13,778 nucleotides of DNA from Dehalococcoidales bacterium (GCA_020343555.1 CP070800.1:1359518-1373295), one strand, 5' to 3'. Shown: positions 1 through 6,852, counted from the first letter of the stretch. Program-made: numbers and translations. The notes: generated by a model from the sequence alone, not told the origin.

Positions 1-442
<442 letters not shown>

Positions 443-490
443 TTACTCCTTATTTATACAGTGTTTCTCAGTGAGTTTATCGATATAATA

Positions 491-721
491 TCAGGGTTCG
501 CTTAAGGGCGAATCTTCCTTGTTTTTACTTCCCTTTGGTCTTCCGCCCTTTTGTAGACGTGGATTCTCCGCGGGACATTCATTCAGCGACACCGGACAGT
601 CCAGGCAGGTTTCCCTGCCATATTCCCTGCATCCGTCGATCCAGGGAACTTCCCCGTTGAAATGTCCGTGCAGAGGATGTTTTACTGTTTCTTCTTTTGA
701 TGGTCTTCCTGTTTTACTCAT
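491..721 (-). CDS. Small four-cysteine protein with two AT-hook-like motifs, unknown function
   Basis: I do not recognise a named family for this 76-residue protein. It has a GRP core with basic flank near the N-terminus (residues 5-9, GRPSK) and another near the C-terminus (residues 59-68, GGRPKGSKNK). Both resemble AT-hook minor-groove-binding motifs. Between them are four cysteines at 31, 39, 42 and 49 (C-x7-C-x2-C-x6-C), a spacing compatible with one metal site, and a conserved-looking HPLHGHFNGEVPWIDGC lead-in. The layout suggests a small nucleic-acid-binding or regulatory protein; this is inference. The ATG at 721 has no good Shine-Dalgarno, and the 127 bases upstream are very AT-rich. 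It lies directly upstream of ahcY on the same strand, so the two may share a transcript. The open frame on the opposite strand (519-749) is judged a shadow because it has no recognisable family features. Confidence 0.65.
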   Translation of the reverse strand: MSKTGRPSKEETVKHPLHGHFNGEVPWIDGCREYGRETCLDCPVSLNECPAENPRLQKGGRPKGSKNKEDSPLSEP

Positions 722-753
722 GTCTAAAGATTATTACAAATTTATATAAATAG

Positions 754-791
754 TTCACCCGAGTTAGCATTTTAACATAGGTATGGGTGAA
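754..791. repeat. 7-bp inverted repeat (TTCACCC/GGGTGAA) in the spacer upstream of the 76-residue gene
   Basis: TTCACCC at 754-760 and GGGTGAA at 785-791 are perfect inverted copies separated by 24 bases. They lie in the 127-base AT-rich spacer between the radical SAM gene and the small AT-hook-like gene. They could be operator half-sites or the stem of a large-loop RNA hairpin. On the minus strand the stem is preceded rather than followed by a T run, so it is not a standard terminator for the radical SAM gene. Functional meaning is uncertain, and a 7-bp match at this distance can arise by chance. Confidence 0.3.
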
Positions 792-848
792 AAAATACGG
801 CTGAATAAATATATTAAGGATTCTCTATATAATACCATATATTCGCAT

Positions 849-1760
849 TTATGTGTTGCTAGTTAATTCCACCCCGTACACCTGAGGTGGGCAAAGATGC
901 TGCGGAAACCGGTCAAGCAGGGATTTCCGGATTTGATAGCAGCAGTGACAGACATCAACGTATTCGTTTTCATGGTCGATGTCGTATTCTCTGATGAGTC
1001 CAGCCGGTCCATTTTTGACGAGGGGGCCACAGACGGGATGTAAATCAGCATTCCAGGTATTATCGATCTCCGATAACGGTGTCTGCCAGACATTACCCAT
1101 ACTGATTCCCTGGCAGATATGAATATTACCGTAGGCGTCAATATGGACGCGTCCCGGGGATTCAAGGTTCTCGTACGAACATTCGGTGAAGTTTTCCCAG
1201 TATCGAGTTGGCAGACCTTCTATCAGCTTGTCAACGGCTCTCCCGCGAAACATTGTACTGCCGCCTATAATGGCTTCTCCTTTCTCATGGGCTTCGTCTT
1301 TAATGACAGAGGGTTCATCAATATGGATTTCACCCACCGGCAGGCCGAGTTCAAGAGCAATTTTACGAGTGCGTGTCGCGGGATTATCCTTCTCTTCTCC
1401 ATAGTGATACGGGTCATTGCTGAGACTGAGGTCGCTGATTCCGAGTTCGACAAGCGGTTTCAGCCAGAGTCTGATATCTTCATCATCAGTGGCGAAGAAG
1501 GCATTGGTCACAACGCCTACGCTGAATCCGGCTTTTCGAACCATCCTGATACCTTCCAGGAGGACAGGATAATAGAGAAAGGCTTCCCCGCCTTCGAAAT
1601 ATATGGATTTCAGAGTATCGATTTTCCTGGCTTCATCCAGGAGTGTGCGTATCTGATTCAGGGTAAAAGTTCCCTGAGAGCGGGGACTGCAATACAGGAA
1701 ACAGTGGTCACATTCAGAGTTGCATTGATAGGTAAGCAGGAGGTGTAAACCTGTTAACAT
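849..1760 (-). CDS. Radical SAM protein with cysteine-rich, SPASM-like C-terminus
   Basis: A 303-residue protein with the radical SAM signature CNSECDHC at residues 13-20 (Cys13, Cys17, Cys20), which binds the [4Fe-4S] cluster that cleaves SAM. The SAM-contacting GGE motif is at 57-59. After the partial TIM barrel, the C-terminus carries further cysteines: one in FTECSYE, one in GNIHICQG, one in HPVCG, three in DVCHCCYQ and one near the end in HLCPP. This pattern resembles SPASM/Twitch auxiliary-cluster domains, which in known enzymes modify peptides or proteins. The substrate is unknown, and I saw no convincing precursor-peptide gene beside it. The ATG has a strong AGGAGG six bases upstream. 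It is the last gene of a three-gene operon after the GNAT gene (14-base gap). Confidence 0.85.
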   Translation of the reverse strand: MLTGLHLLLTYQCNSECDHCFLYCSPRSQGTFTLNQIRTLLDEARKIDTLKSIYFEGGEAFLYYPVLLEGIRMVRKAGFSVGVVTNAFFATDDEDIRLWLKPLVELGISDLSLSNDPYHYGEEKDNPATRTRKIALELGLPVGEIHIDEPSVIKDEAHEKGEAIIGGSTMFRGRAVDKLIEGLPTRYWENFTECSYENLESPGRVHIDAYGNIHICQGISMGNVWQTPLSEIDNTWNADLHPVCGPLVKNGPAGLIREYDIDHENEYVDVCHCCYQIRKSLLDRFPQHLCPPQVYGVELTSNT

Positions 1761-1774
1761 GATGATCCTCCTTT

Positions 1775-2269
1775 TCAGTTTTTCAGGTGTATTTCAAATT
1801 CGATCTCATCCCTGAGAGGTATGTCGTCATTACCGGTAAGAGGGATTTCCGGTTTTATCTTTCGGGCTTCTTCGATTGAGTTCGGATATATAGTGGCGAT
1901 AGTGAATCCGTATCTCTGGTAAAAGCGAATGGCATGTGTGTTGTCATTGGTAGTAATTACAAATAGTCGCTTGCAGCCGGTTTGTATTGCGACGTCTTTT
2001 ACCGCGTCTATCAGGGCTCTACCGATCCCTTTTCGCTCCGTCAGGCTGTTCAGAGTAGTTATCTCACACTCGTCACCGAGGAACTCGTAGGTGATAAGAC
2101 CGATGGGTTTCTCGTCTTTAATAGCGGCATACCCTGGATTTTCACTCGGGAAAAAGAGTCTACCGCGAGTTACAGCCCTGGTAGAACCCCAAGATTCCTC
2201 CAGAAAAGAGGTGAACCACTCTTTGTCTGCTTCGGTAACAGGATTGATAATAAATGATTCGTCTACCAT
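1775..2269 (-). CDS. GNAT-family N-acetyltransferase
   Basis: A 164-residue single-domain GNAT protein. The acetyl-CoA pyrophosphate-binding loop appears as ERKGIGRALIDAV (R-x-x-G-x-G pattern), followed by the strand and helix KRLFVITTNDNTHAIRFYQRYGF typical of motif B. GNATs transfer an acetyl group from acetyl-CoA to an amine on a small molecule, peptide or protein; the substrate cannot be read from sequence. It lies between the phosphotransferase-like gene (54-base gap upstream) and the radical SAM gene (14-base gap downstream). The start codon lacks an obvious Shine-Dalgarno. TGGTATACT just upstream looks like an extended -10 that would give a nearly leaderless transcript, so some independent expression is possible but unproven. 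Confidence 0.85.
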   Translation of the reverse strand: MVDESFIINPVTEADKEWFTSFLEESWGSTRAVTRGRLFFPSENPGYAAIKDEKPIGLITYEFLGDECEITTLNSLTERKGIGRALIDAVKDVAIQTGCKRLFVITTNDNTHAIRFYQRYGFTIATIYPNSIEEARKIKPEIPLTGNDDIPLRDEIEFEIHLKN

Positions 2270-2323
2270 TCTGGCATGAAGTATACCATAGACAGGGGAT
2301 ACAGCAATATAGAATCAATGGTT

Positions 2324-3343
2324 TTACCAGATATAAGACTCAGCCAGCTCGAAGTACTTACCCGCGGTTTCAGTGATCTCCGATGCCTGCGATTCTGTGA
2401 TATCAGGTATATCCAGCTTCGTGCTTTCTATCCTGCCTCGGTAATAAGCGCGATAGCACTTGTAGAAGTTGAGTATATCATTCAGGTCTTCATCACCTGT
2501 GATTGATATGTAGGCATCGACAAAATTACGGGAAAGGTCGGTTCTGCCATACCAGTCAAGGTCCATTGCCAGAAAGGCGACTTCCGATGCGACATCAGTG
2601 TATCTCAGGCTGTCGTTAAATTCAATGCAGTCGAATATGTATATATCATCTGCAACACAGACATGTTTTACACGTAAGTCACCATGACAGTCCCGTATTT
2701 TACCGTCGGCGATTCTTTCATAGAAAAGCTCGGTATTGTTTTCAATAAATCCATTGGTATAGTCTTTGATAGCACGGTAACTTTTCTGTGATATCGTTTT
2801 ACTGAGGTACCTGATCGAGTCGATGAAATTTTCTTCCGTACCGGTCAGTATGAATTCGATATCGCCGTAGTCGCTAATCGTTTCCGATGTTGCGGCTTTT
2901 TCATGAAATTCAGCCAGTTTTCGGGCGATGTCATGCATCACGCTGCGTGAAATGCCATCAGTAACCAGGATAGTACTCAACATGGATTCCGACGGCATCT
3001 GTTTCATTTTGACGGCGTATTCGAGAGTTTTACCCTTCCCTTCTACCGATAGCCCGTCTTTTCCTTCAGTTATAGATACGGTATCGAGGTAGATATCAGG
3101 GCACAGGCGACGGTTCAACGAAACTTCCCGTTTACAGTAAAAATGGCGTTTATCGAGGGTTGTATAGTCAAGATATCCGGGATCGACCGGTTTCTTTATC
3201 TTATAGGCGAAATCACCGGTGAGAAAAATATACGATGTGGAGGTCTGTACCAGTTTAATATCTGATGGTGTACCGGGGTAACAATCGGTATTCAATAACG
3301 CTTGTGCCAAATCAGGAGGTTCAGACAAAATACCCTCAATCAC
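2324..3343 (-). CDS. Aminoglycoside-phosphotransferase-fold kinase-like protein (COG2187 type)
   Basis: A 339-residue protein of the APH/choline-kinase fold. A candidate ATP-binding lysine lies in FAYKIKKP (residues 45-52). The catalytic loop is HGDLRVKH at 220-227 with Asp222 as the presumed base, and the metal-binding aspartate is Asp238 in IFDCIEF. The sequence resembles the COG2187 group, which in many bacteria is fused to a C-terminal P-loop kinase domain (COG0645). No Walker A motif is visible here, so this is the stand-alone form. Its substrate is unknown, and the fold name alone should not be read as antibiotic resistance. The start is GTG at 3343 with AAAGAG five bases upstream. It is the first gene of the operon with the GNAT and radical SAM genes. 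Confidence 0.8.
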   Translation of the reverse strand: MIEGILSEPPDLAQALLNTDCYPGTPSDIKLVQTSTSYIFLTGDFAYKIKKPVDPGYLDYTTLDKRHFYCKREVSLNRRLCPDIYLDTVSITEGKDGLSVEGKGKTLEYAVKMKQMPSESMLSTILVTDGISRSVMHDIARKLAEFHEKAATSETISDYGDIEFILTGTEENFIDSIRYLSKTISQKSYRAIKDYTNGFIENNTELFYERIADGKIRDCHGDLRVKHVCVADDIYIFDCIEFNDSLRYTDVASEVAFLAMDLDWYGRTDLSRNFVDAYISITGDEDLNDILNFYKCYRAYYRGRIESTKLDIPDITESQASEITETAGKYFELAESYIW

Positions 3344-3358
3344 GAATTCTCTTTAGTT

Positions 3359-3368
3359 AATTATAACA
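3359..3368 (-). promoter_or_regulatory. Extended -10 promoter element for the kinase-GNAT-radical SAM operon
   Basis: On the minus strand the sequence reads TGTTATAATT, containing a consensus TATAAT at 3360-3365 preceded by TGn, the extended -10 signature of housekeeping sigma promoters. Transcription would begin near 3353, leaving a leader of about 10 bases that still contains the AAAGAG ribosome site before the GTG at 3343. No good -35 hexamer lies 17 bases upstream, as is common for extended -10 promoters. The same 10-mer occurs in front of ligA. Confidence 0.55.
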
Positions 3369-3419
3369 GCTTTTTCCTGCTGATGAACAATATCACCGGC
3401 TGCGAAATTAATATACAGG

Positions 3420-3448
3420 AATACACAAAGGTGGATTAAATAGGTCAA
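3420..3448 (-). promoter_or_regulatory. Possible second, upstream promoter (TTGACC-17-TGTATT)
   Basis: On the minus strand TTGACC (3443-3448; five of six matches to the -35 consensus) is followed after exactly 17 bases by TGTATT (3420-3425; four of six matches to the -10 consensus). It lies in the spacer between the lysine-rich small gene and the kinase-like gene and would give a leader of about 70 bases. The match is modest and may be chance; the 3359-3368 element is the better candidate. Confidence 0.25.
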
Positions 3449-3455
3449 AGTCGAA

Positions 3456-3548
3456 TCAAGCGGGGATCTCACCTGCTTTTCTCTTCTCTTCCAGTTTCTT
3501 CTTTTTCTTCTTTTGTTTTTTAAGCGCTACTTTTTTCGATTTGTTCAT
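3456..3548 (-). CDS. 30-residue lysine-rich small protein
   Basis: A short open frame reads MNKSKKVALKKQ, then a run of six lysines, and ends LEEKRKAGEIPA. It contains 13 lysines and one arginine in 30 residues. AAGGAG stands only two bases upstream of the ATG, a perfect but unusually close ribosome site. It follows the DUF6485 gene by 30 bases on the same strand and is the last gene of the long operon. Such very basic peptides can be RNA- or ribosome-associated, but no function can be assigned. Lysine-rich short frames can arise by chance in A-rich DNA; the ribosome site, clean start and stop, and mixed AAA/AAG codons argue that it is translated. Confidence 0.55.
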   Translation of the reverse strand: MNKSKKVALKKQKKKKKKLEEKRKAGEIPA

Positions 3549-3578
3549 GTCTCCTTATTGCCCAATCTATATTAATTT

Positions 3579-3779
3579 TTATTGTTTGACCTGGTATTCC
3601 CGAACGAACCTGCCAAACGAACGATCATAGGTTTTCTCAACTTCCGGGGAAAACGCACATGCGGGTAATTCTTCGTGCTTCAGATGATAAGATATGCATT
3701 CACAACATTTTCCTGTTCTTGAGCACGACGTATAGGTGCATGGGCAGTTGTCTATGTTCTTTTCCAGGTTGCATTCCAT
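3579..3779 (-). CDS. DUF6485 family cysteine-rich small protein
   Basis: A 66-residue protein with eight cysteines (3, 12, 14, 19, 25, 26, 28, 41) and two histidines at 32 and 35. The arrangement C-x-C-x4-C-x5-CC-x-C, then LPACAF and the tail EVEKTYDRSFGRFV, matches what I recall of the DUF6485 family. The family has no established function; the cysteines suggest metal or iron-sulfur binding. It starts 14 bases after the methionine synthase stop, with AAGGGG about ten bases upstream of the ATG, so the two genes are almost certainly cotranscribed. This placement makes a role linked to zinc- or cobalamin-dependent methyl transfer conceivable, but that is inference from position only. Confidence 0.75.
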   Translation of the reverse strand: MECNLEKNIDNCPCTYTSCSRTGKCCECISYHLKHEELPACAFSPEVEKTYDRSFGRFVREYQVKQ

Positions 3780-3793
3780 CCGGAAATACCCCT

Positions 3794-4819
3794 TTATAAA
3801 TATCTACTTCTCATATTATCGGAAAGATCGGCCAGTAATTCAAGCGCTCTGCCGGCGGCGTCTTCTGACATGGATGCGAGTGAGCAACTTGGCGTCAGCA
3901 GGCTCTGCTTGACCAGCTGGTCGAATCTGATGCCATTCCTTGTGAAAGGAGCCATAGCTTCTTCCAGGCGATCTTTCAGGCTGGCAACTGTTTCTCTGGA
4001 AAGCGGTTCTTCATCGTTGGCAACGATACCCCAGGCTATCGCTCCACCCCTGTCGATAAATTTCTTAACCTCGGCAGGATAGAGAGTAAGTGATTCCGCG
4101 TAGTTATAGGTATCGAAGTTAAGAATATCGATACTGGTATCCAGCAGTACCGACCAGTCGGTATTGCCACAGCAATGCACGCCCTTGAGCCCGGAGATTC
4201 CTCCCAAAACTTCTTCCATCAACTCGATCACTTTTTCACGTGAAACCGAGAAGAAGGCAGAACCGAAGGAGACCATGTACGGTTCATCGAGAAAAATAAT
4301 TGTATTTTTCGACAGTTTCCTGAGGGCGTTCTCCATCCAGGCAGCCTTCAATCTGAGCAGCCGGGCGGCAGCATCGCCAAGGACATCGTCATAAATCACG
4401 GATTTCCTGTTTTCATCGGTTACCGTCAATCCCCAGCTTACCGGGCCTGTTACCTGACCTTTGACGGCTTTAGGTGAGAGGTTGTCCATACCCAGGAAGT
4501 AATGCAATCCGGCGGCGTATTCTGGACTTATTCCATATTTACTGAAGTCGTTTTCGATGTAGGCGCTGTAGAGGTTTTCAAGCTCCTGGCCCTCCGATTT
4601 CACTTTATCAACGTATATCCTGTTGTTTTCGACCACTACACCGGGAAATCCCTCGCTGTACTGGACGTACATATTCTCCAGGAAGGAACGTTCCGGCAGC
4701 TGAGGCCAGGCTGGAATATCCTTCAGGTAGTGGGTTATCTGGTTGCATGCTGATGGAGCATCTTCCTGGGGCATGCTTCCTATAATCGTCGGCAGACAGC
4801 CGAATTCCAGATCTGACAT
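3794..4819 (-). CDS. Core-MetE-like (short, cobalamin-independent-fold) methionine synthase
   Basis: A 341-residue single barrel of the UROD/MetE-like superfamily, about half the length of classical MetE, which has two barrels. Zinc-ligand positions of MetE are recognisable: HCCGNTDW gives His215 and Cys217, a glutamate in NYAESL (Glu242) is the likely third ligand, and Cys312 in TPSCSLAS is the fourth. GQVTGPVSW (121-129) and FLDEPYM (176-182) are also family-like. Short 'core-MetE' enzymes have been characterised from Dehalococcoides mccartyi, where methylcobalamin rather than methyl-tetrahydrofolate donates the methyl group to homocysteine; I infer the same here. The ATG is preceded at seven bases by AGGA that belongs to an inverted-repeat element in the upstream spacer. 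It is located downstream of mtnA-mtnP and upstream of the DUF6485 gene. Other barrel methyltransferases acting on different thiols remain possible. Confidence 0.8.
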   Translation of the reverse strand: MSDLEFGCLPTIIGSMPQEDAPSACNQITHYLKDIPAWPQLPERSFLENMYVQYSEGFPGVVVENNRIYVDKVKSEGQELENLYSAYIENDFSKYGISPEYAAGLHYFLGMDNLSPKAVKGQVTGPVSWGLTVTDENRKSVIYDDVLGDAAARLLRLKAAWMENALRKLSKNTIIFLDEPYMVSFGSAFFSVSREKVIELMEEVLGGISGLKGVHCCGNTDWSVLLDTSIDILNFDTYNYAESLTLYPAEVKKFIDRGGAIAWGIVANDEEPLSRETVASLKDRLEEAMAPFTRNGIRFDQLVKQSLLTPSCSLASMSEDAAGRALELLADLSDNMRSRYL

Positions 4820-4824
4820 CTTAA

Positions 4825-4931
4825 AATCCTAAATCATGATATCTAATTTCTAAACAAACTTTAAGCACTAATGACCAAATGATCCTATTATTGAGATTGG
4901 TATTTTTGTTTTGTTTAGGATTTAGTGCTTA
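4825..4931. repeat. AT-rich intergenic inverted-repeat element between mtnP and the methionine synthase
   Basis: This roughly 107-bp stretch fills most of the 124-base spacer and is built from three perfect inverted word pairs: AATCCTAAA (4825-4833) with TTTAGGATT (4914-4922), CTAAACAAA (4850-4858) with TTTGTTTAG (4910-4918), and TAAGCACTAA (4862-4871) with TTAGTGCTTA (4922-4931). The right-hand words are contiguous or overlapping while the left-hand ones are spread out and in a different order, so it is a scrambled palindrome and not a simple hairpin. I recall similar intergenic repeats built from CCTAAA/CTAAACAAA words in other environmental bacterial genomes, but this cannot be verified here. 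It sits inside an otherwise tight operon and supplies the AGGA before the methionine synthase start. Confidence 0.6.
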
Positions 4932-4943
4932 GTTATTAGTATT

Positions 4944-5807
4944 TTACAACAGGTATTTCCCCAATATCATCTCGAGTTTCTTTTTCTGCTCTTCCGGTAT
5001 CGCTTCGGGAGAGGTGACAATAGCCGTCTGAAGTGCCGTAGAGCAGGCGCAGTCGCGGTTTTCCGAAATACGGCTGACGGATTTTTTAATAATCTCTTTT
5101 GCGGTGTCCACGTTGTGATGCATGATGTTGAGGATAACGTCCACCGTTATGGCCTCGGCGCTTTTCCACCAGCTGTCGTAGTCCGTAACACAGCCGATGA
5201 CTGCGTAACAGATCTCGGCTTCCCTTGCCAGCTTTGCCTCCGGCAGGGTGGTCATTCCTATCAGGTCGGCATCCCAGGACCTGTACAGTCGCGATTCGGC
5301 ACGGGTTGAGAAGGCAGGGCCTTCCATAACGACGAAGGTTCCGCCCTTGTGGACGGTCGTTCCTGTCTCACTGGCTGATTCGTACAAGATGTCGCTCAGG
5401 TCAGGGCAGAAAGGGTCGGCAAACGGAATGTGGCCGACTATTCCGTCACCGAAGAACGTACTTTCTCTCAGTCGTGTGCGGTCTATCACCTGGTCGGGGA
5501 TCAGCAGGTGCCCCGGCTCTATCTCTTTCTTGAAGCTGCCTGCGGAGCAGGAGGCGATAATATGTTCCACTCCCAACGATTTCATGGCGTAGATATTGGC
5601 CCTGTTGGGTAATTCGGTAGGCATTATCTTATGCCCTCTGCCGTGTCTTGAGAGGAAAGCTATCGCCGTTCCTTCGAGTTTACCGATTATTAGACTGTCA
5701 CTGGGCTTGCCGAAAGGTGTGTCGATGCTGGCTTCCTCGATGTCGGTCATTCCCTCGATTTCATAAAGCCCGGTTCCTCCGATGACTCCGATTTTAGCTT
5801 CAGGCAT
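4944..5807 (-). CDS. mtnP: S-methyl-5'-thioadenosine phosphorylase
   Basis: A 287-residue trimeric-type nucleoside phosphorylase. It splits methylthioadenosine, a by-product of SAM use in polyamine and related pathways, with phosphate into adenine and methylthioribose-1-phosphate. Visible motifs: phosphate loop GVIGGTGLYEIEG at 7-19, RHGRGH at 54-59, NRANIYAMKSLGVEHIIAS around 68-86, MEGPAFSTRAES at 161-172, GMTTLPEAKLAREAE at 184-198, and DYD at 209-211, which in this family selects adenine over 6-oxopurines. The length is typical. The ATG has GGAGG six bases upstream. It follows mtnA by 22 bases, so the substrate of MtnA is made by its operon neighbour. A broader specificity, including adenosine or inosine, cannot be excluded. 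Confidence 0.93.
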   Translation of the reverse strand: MPEAKIGVIGGTGLYEIEGMTDIEEASIDTPFGKPSDSLIIGKLEGTAIAFLSRHGRGHKIMPTELPNRANIYAMKSLGVEHIIASCSAGSFKKEIEPGHLLIPDQVIDRTRLRESTFFGDGIVGHIPFADPFCPDLSDILYESASETGTTVHKGGTFVVMEGPAFSTRAESRLYRSWDADLIGMTTLPEAKLAREAEICYAVIGCVTDYDSWWKSAEAITVDVILNIMHHNVDTAKEIIKKSVSRISENRDCACSTALQTAIVTSPEAIPEEQKKKLEMILGKYLL

Positions 5808-5829
5808 TCAGTTCCTCCATTCAGTTATG

Positions 5830-6852
5830 TTATGTCTTTATCCCAGTATCAAATGGTTCTCTGATTATACCACGCTCGGTAATGATGGCAGTTATGTAGC
5901 GGTAGGGGGTAACGTCGAAGGCAGGATTTTCTACTGTTGTGTTATCGGGCGCCGTCTGTACTTCGTGGAAATGGGTAACCTCGTCAGGATTTCGTTCCTC
6001 GATCGGGATCTCGTCACCAGTTTTCAGGGAAGTGTCTATGGTGCTGAAGGGGGCGGCGATGTAGAAGGGGATGTTGTGTTCCTTTGCCAGCACCGCCAGG
6101 GTGTAAGTGCCTATCTTGTTGGCGGTATCGCCGTTGGCTGTAATCCTGTCAGCCCCGGTGATAACGCAGTCAATCTTTCCCTGGCTCATCATGTACCCCG
6201 CCATGGAGTCGGTAATCAATGCCACGGGCACACCGGCCTGCTGCAGTTCCCAGGTGGTCAACCTAGCTCCCTGGAGCAGGGGACGGGTCTCATCGGCGTA
6301 GACCCGTATGTTTTTCCCCTGTTCATTTGCTTTGATTATTACGCCCAGGGCGGTACCGCAGCCGGTAGTAGCCAGTGGGCCGGCATTACAGTGAGTGAGT
6401 ATGGTGAATCCATCCTCGATGAGTTTAGCACCGTAGCTGCTGAGTCTTTCCGTAGCTTCTGCTTCTTCGGTGTGAATTTTCACAGCTTCATCGATAAGCC
6501 CCTGTTTGATCTCAGCAACCGTTCCATCTGTTCCGGCGACGTTATCCATTCTCTCGACAGCGAAAAACAGGTTTCTTGCGGTAGGTCTTGTACCGGCGAC
6601 AGTCCGACTGACGTCCTGGTACTCTGTTACGAAAATCTCCCTGGAATCAGACTTTATCTTCAGAGCACCAAGAGCGATAGCGTAACCTCCCGCCACGCCG
6701 ATAGACGGTGCGCCGCGTACTACCAGCTGCTTTATCGCCGTGCATACTTCAAGGTAATCATCCGTTTCCAGGTATACTTCCTCAAGTGGGAGTCTTGTCT
6801 GGTCGAGGATTTTTATCCTGTCACCAAGCCATTCGATAGGTTTGACTGCCAT
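5830..6852 (-). CDS. mtnA: S-methyl-5-thioribose-1-phosphate isomerase
   Basis: A 340-residue member of the eIF2B-alpha/MtnA family. It converts methylthioribose-1-phosphate to methylthioribulose-1-phosphate in methionine salvage. The N-terminal sugar-phosphate motif RGAPSIGVAGG is at 46-56. The catalytic cysteine is Cys155 in THCNAGPLATTGCGT, and the catalytic aspartate is Asp235 in ITGADRI, followed by NGDTANKIGTY. These match the Cys and Asp established for the Bacillus enzyme. The start lies directly against the stop of the upstream permease gene. The nearest purine-rich site, GGGAGGA, is about 14 bases from the ATG, so translation is probably coupled to the permease. A ribose-1,5-bisphosphate isomerase role is less likely, given mtnP next door. 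Confidence 0.93.
   Translation of the reverse strand: MAVKPIEWLGDRIKILDQTRLPLEEVYLETDDYLEVCTAIKQLVVRGAPSIGVAGGYAIALGALKIKSDSREIFVTEYQDVSRTVAGTRPTARNLFFAVERMDNVAGTDGTVAEIKQGLIDEAVKIHTEEAEATERLSSYGAKLIEDGFTILTHCNAGPLATTGCGTALGVIIKANEQGKNIRVYADETRPLLQGARLTTWELQQAGVPVALITDSMAGYMMSQGKIDCVITGADRITANGDTANKIGTYTLAVLAKEHNIPFYIAAPFSTIDTSLKTGDEIPIEERNPDEVTHFHEVQTAPDNTTVENPAFDVTPYRYITAIITERGIIREPFDTGIKT

Noticed and set aside
722..848. Short precursor-peptide gene next to the radical SAM gene
   Set aside because: Only a frame of about 24 codons with no ribosome site was found on the minus strand; it has no leader or core-like pattern.
1119..1748. A 209-codon plus-strand open frame
   Set aside because: It lies entirely opposite the radical SAM gene, whose CxxxCxxC and GGE motifs are intact; it is a shadow frame.
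2324..3343. Aminoglycoside resistance gene
   Set aside because: Only the phosphotransferase fold is shared; the sequence fits the COG2187 group of unknown substrate better, and there is no resistance context.
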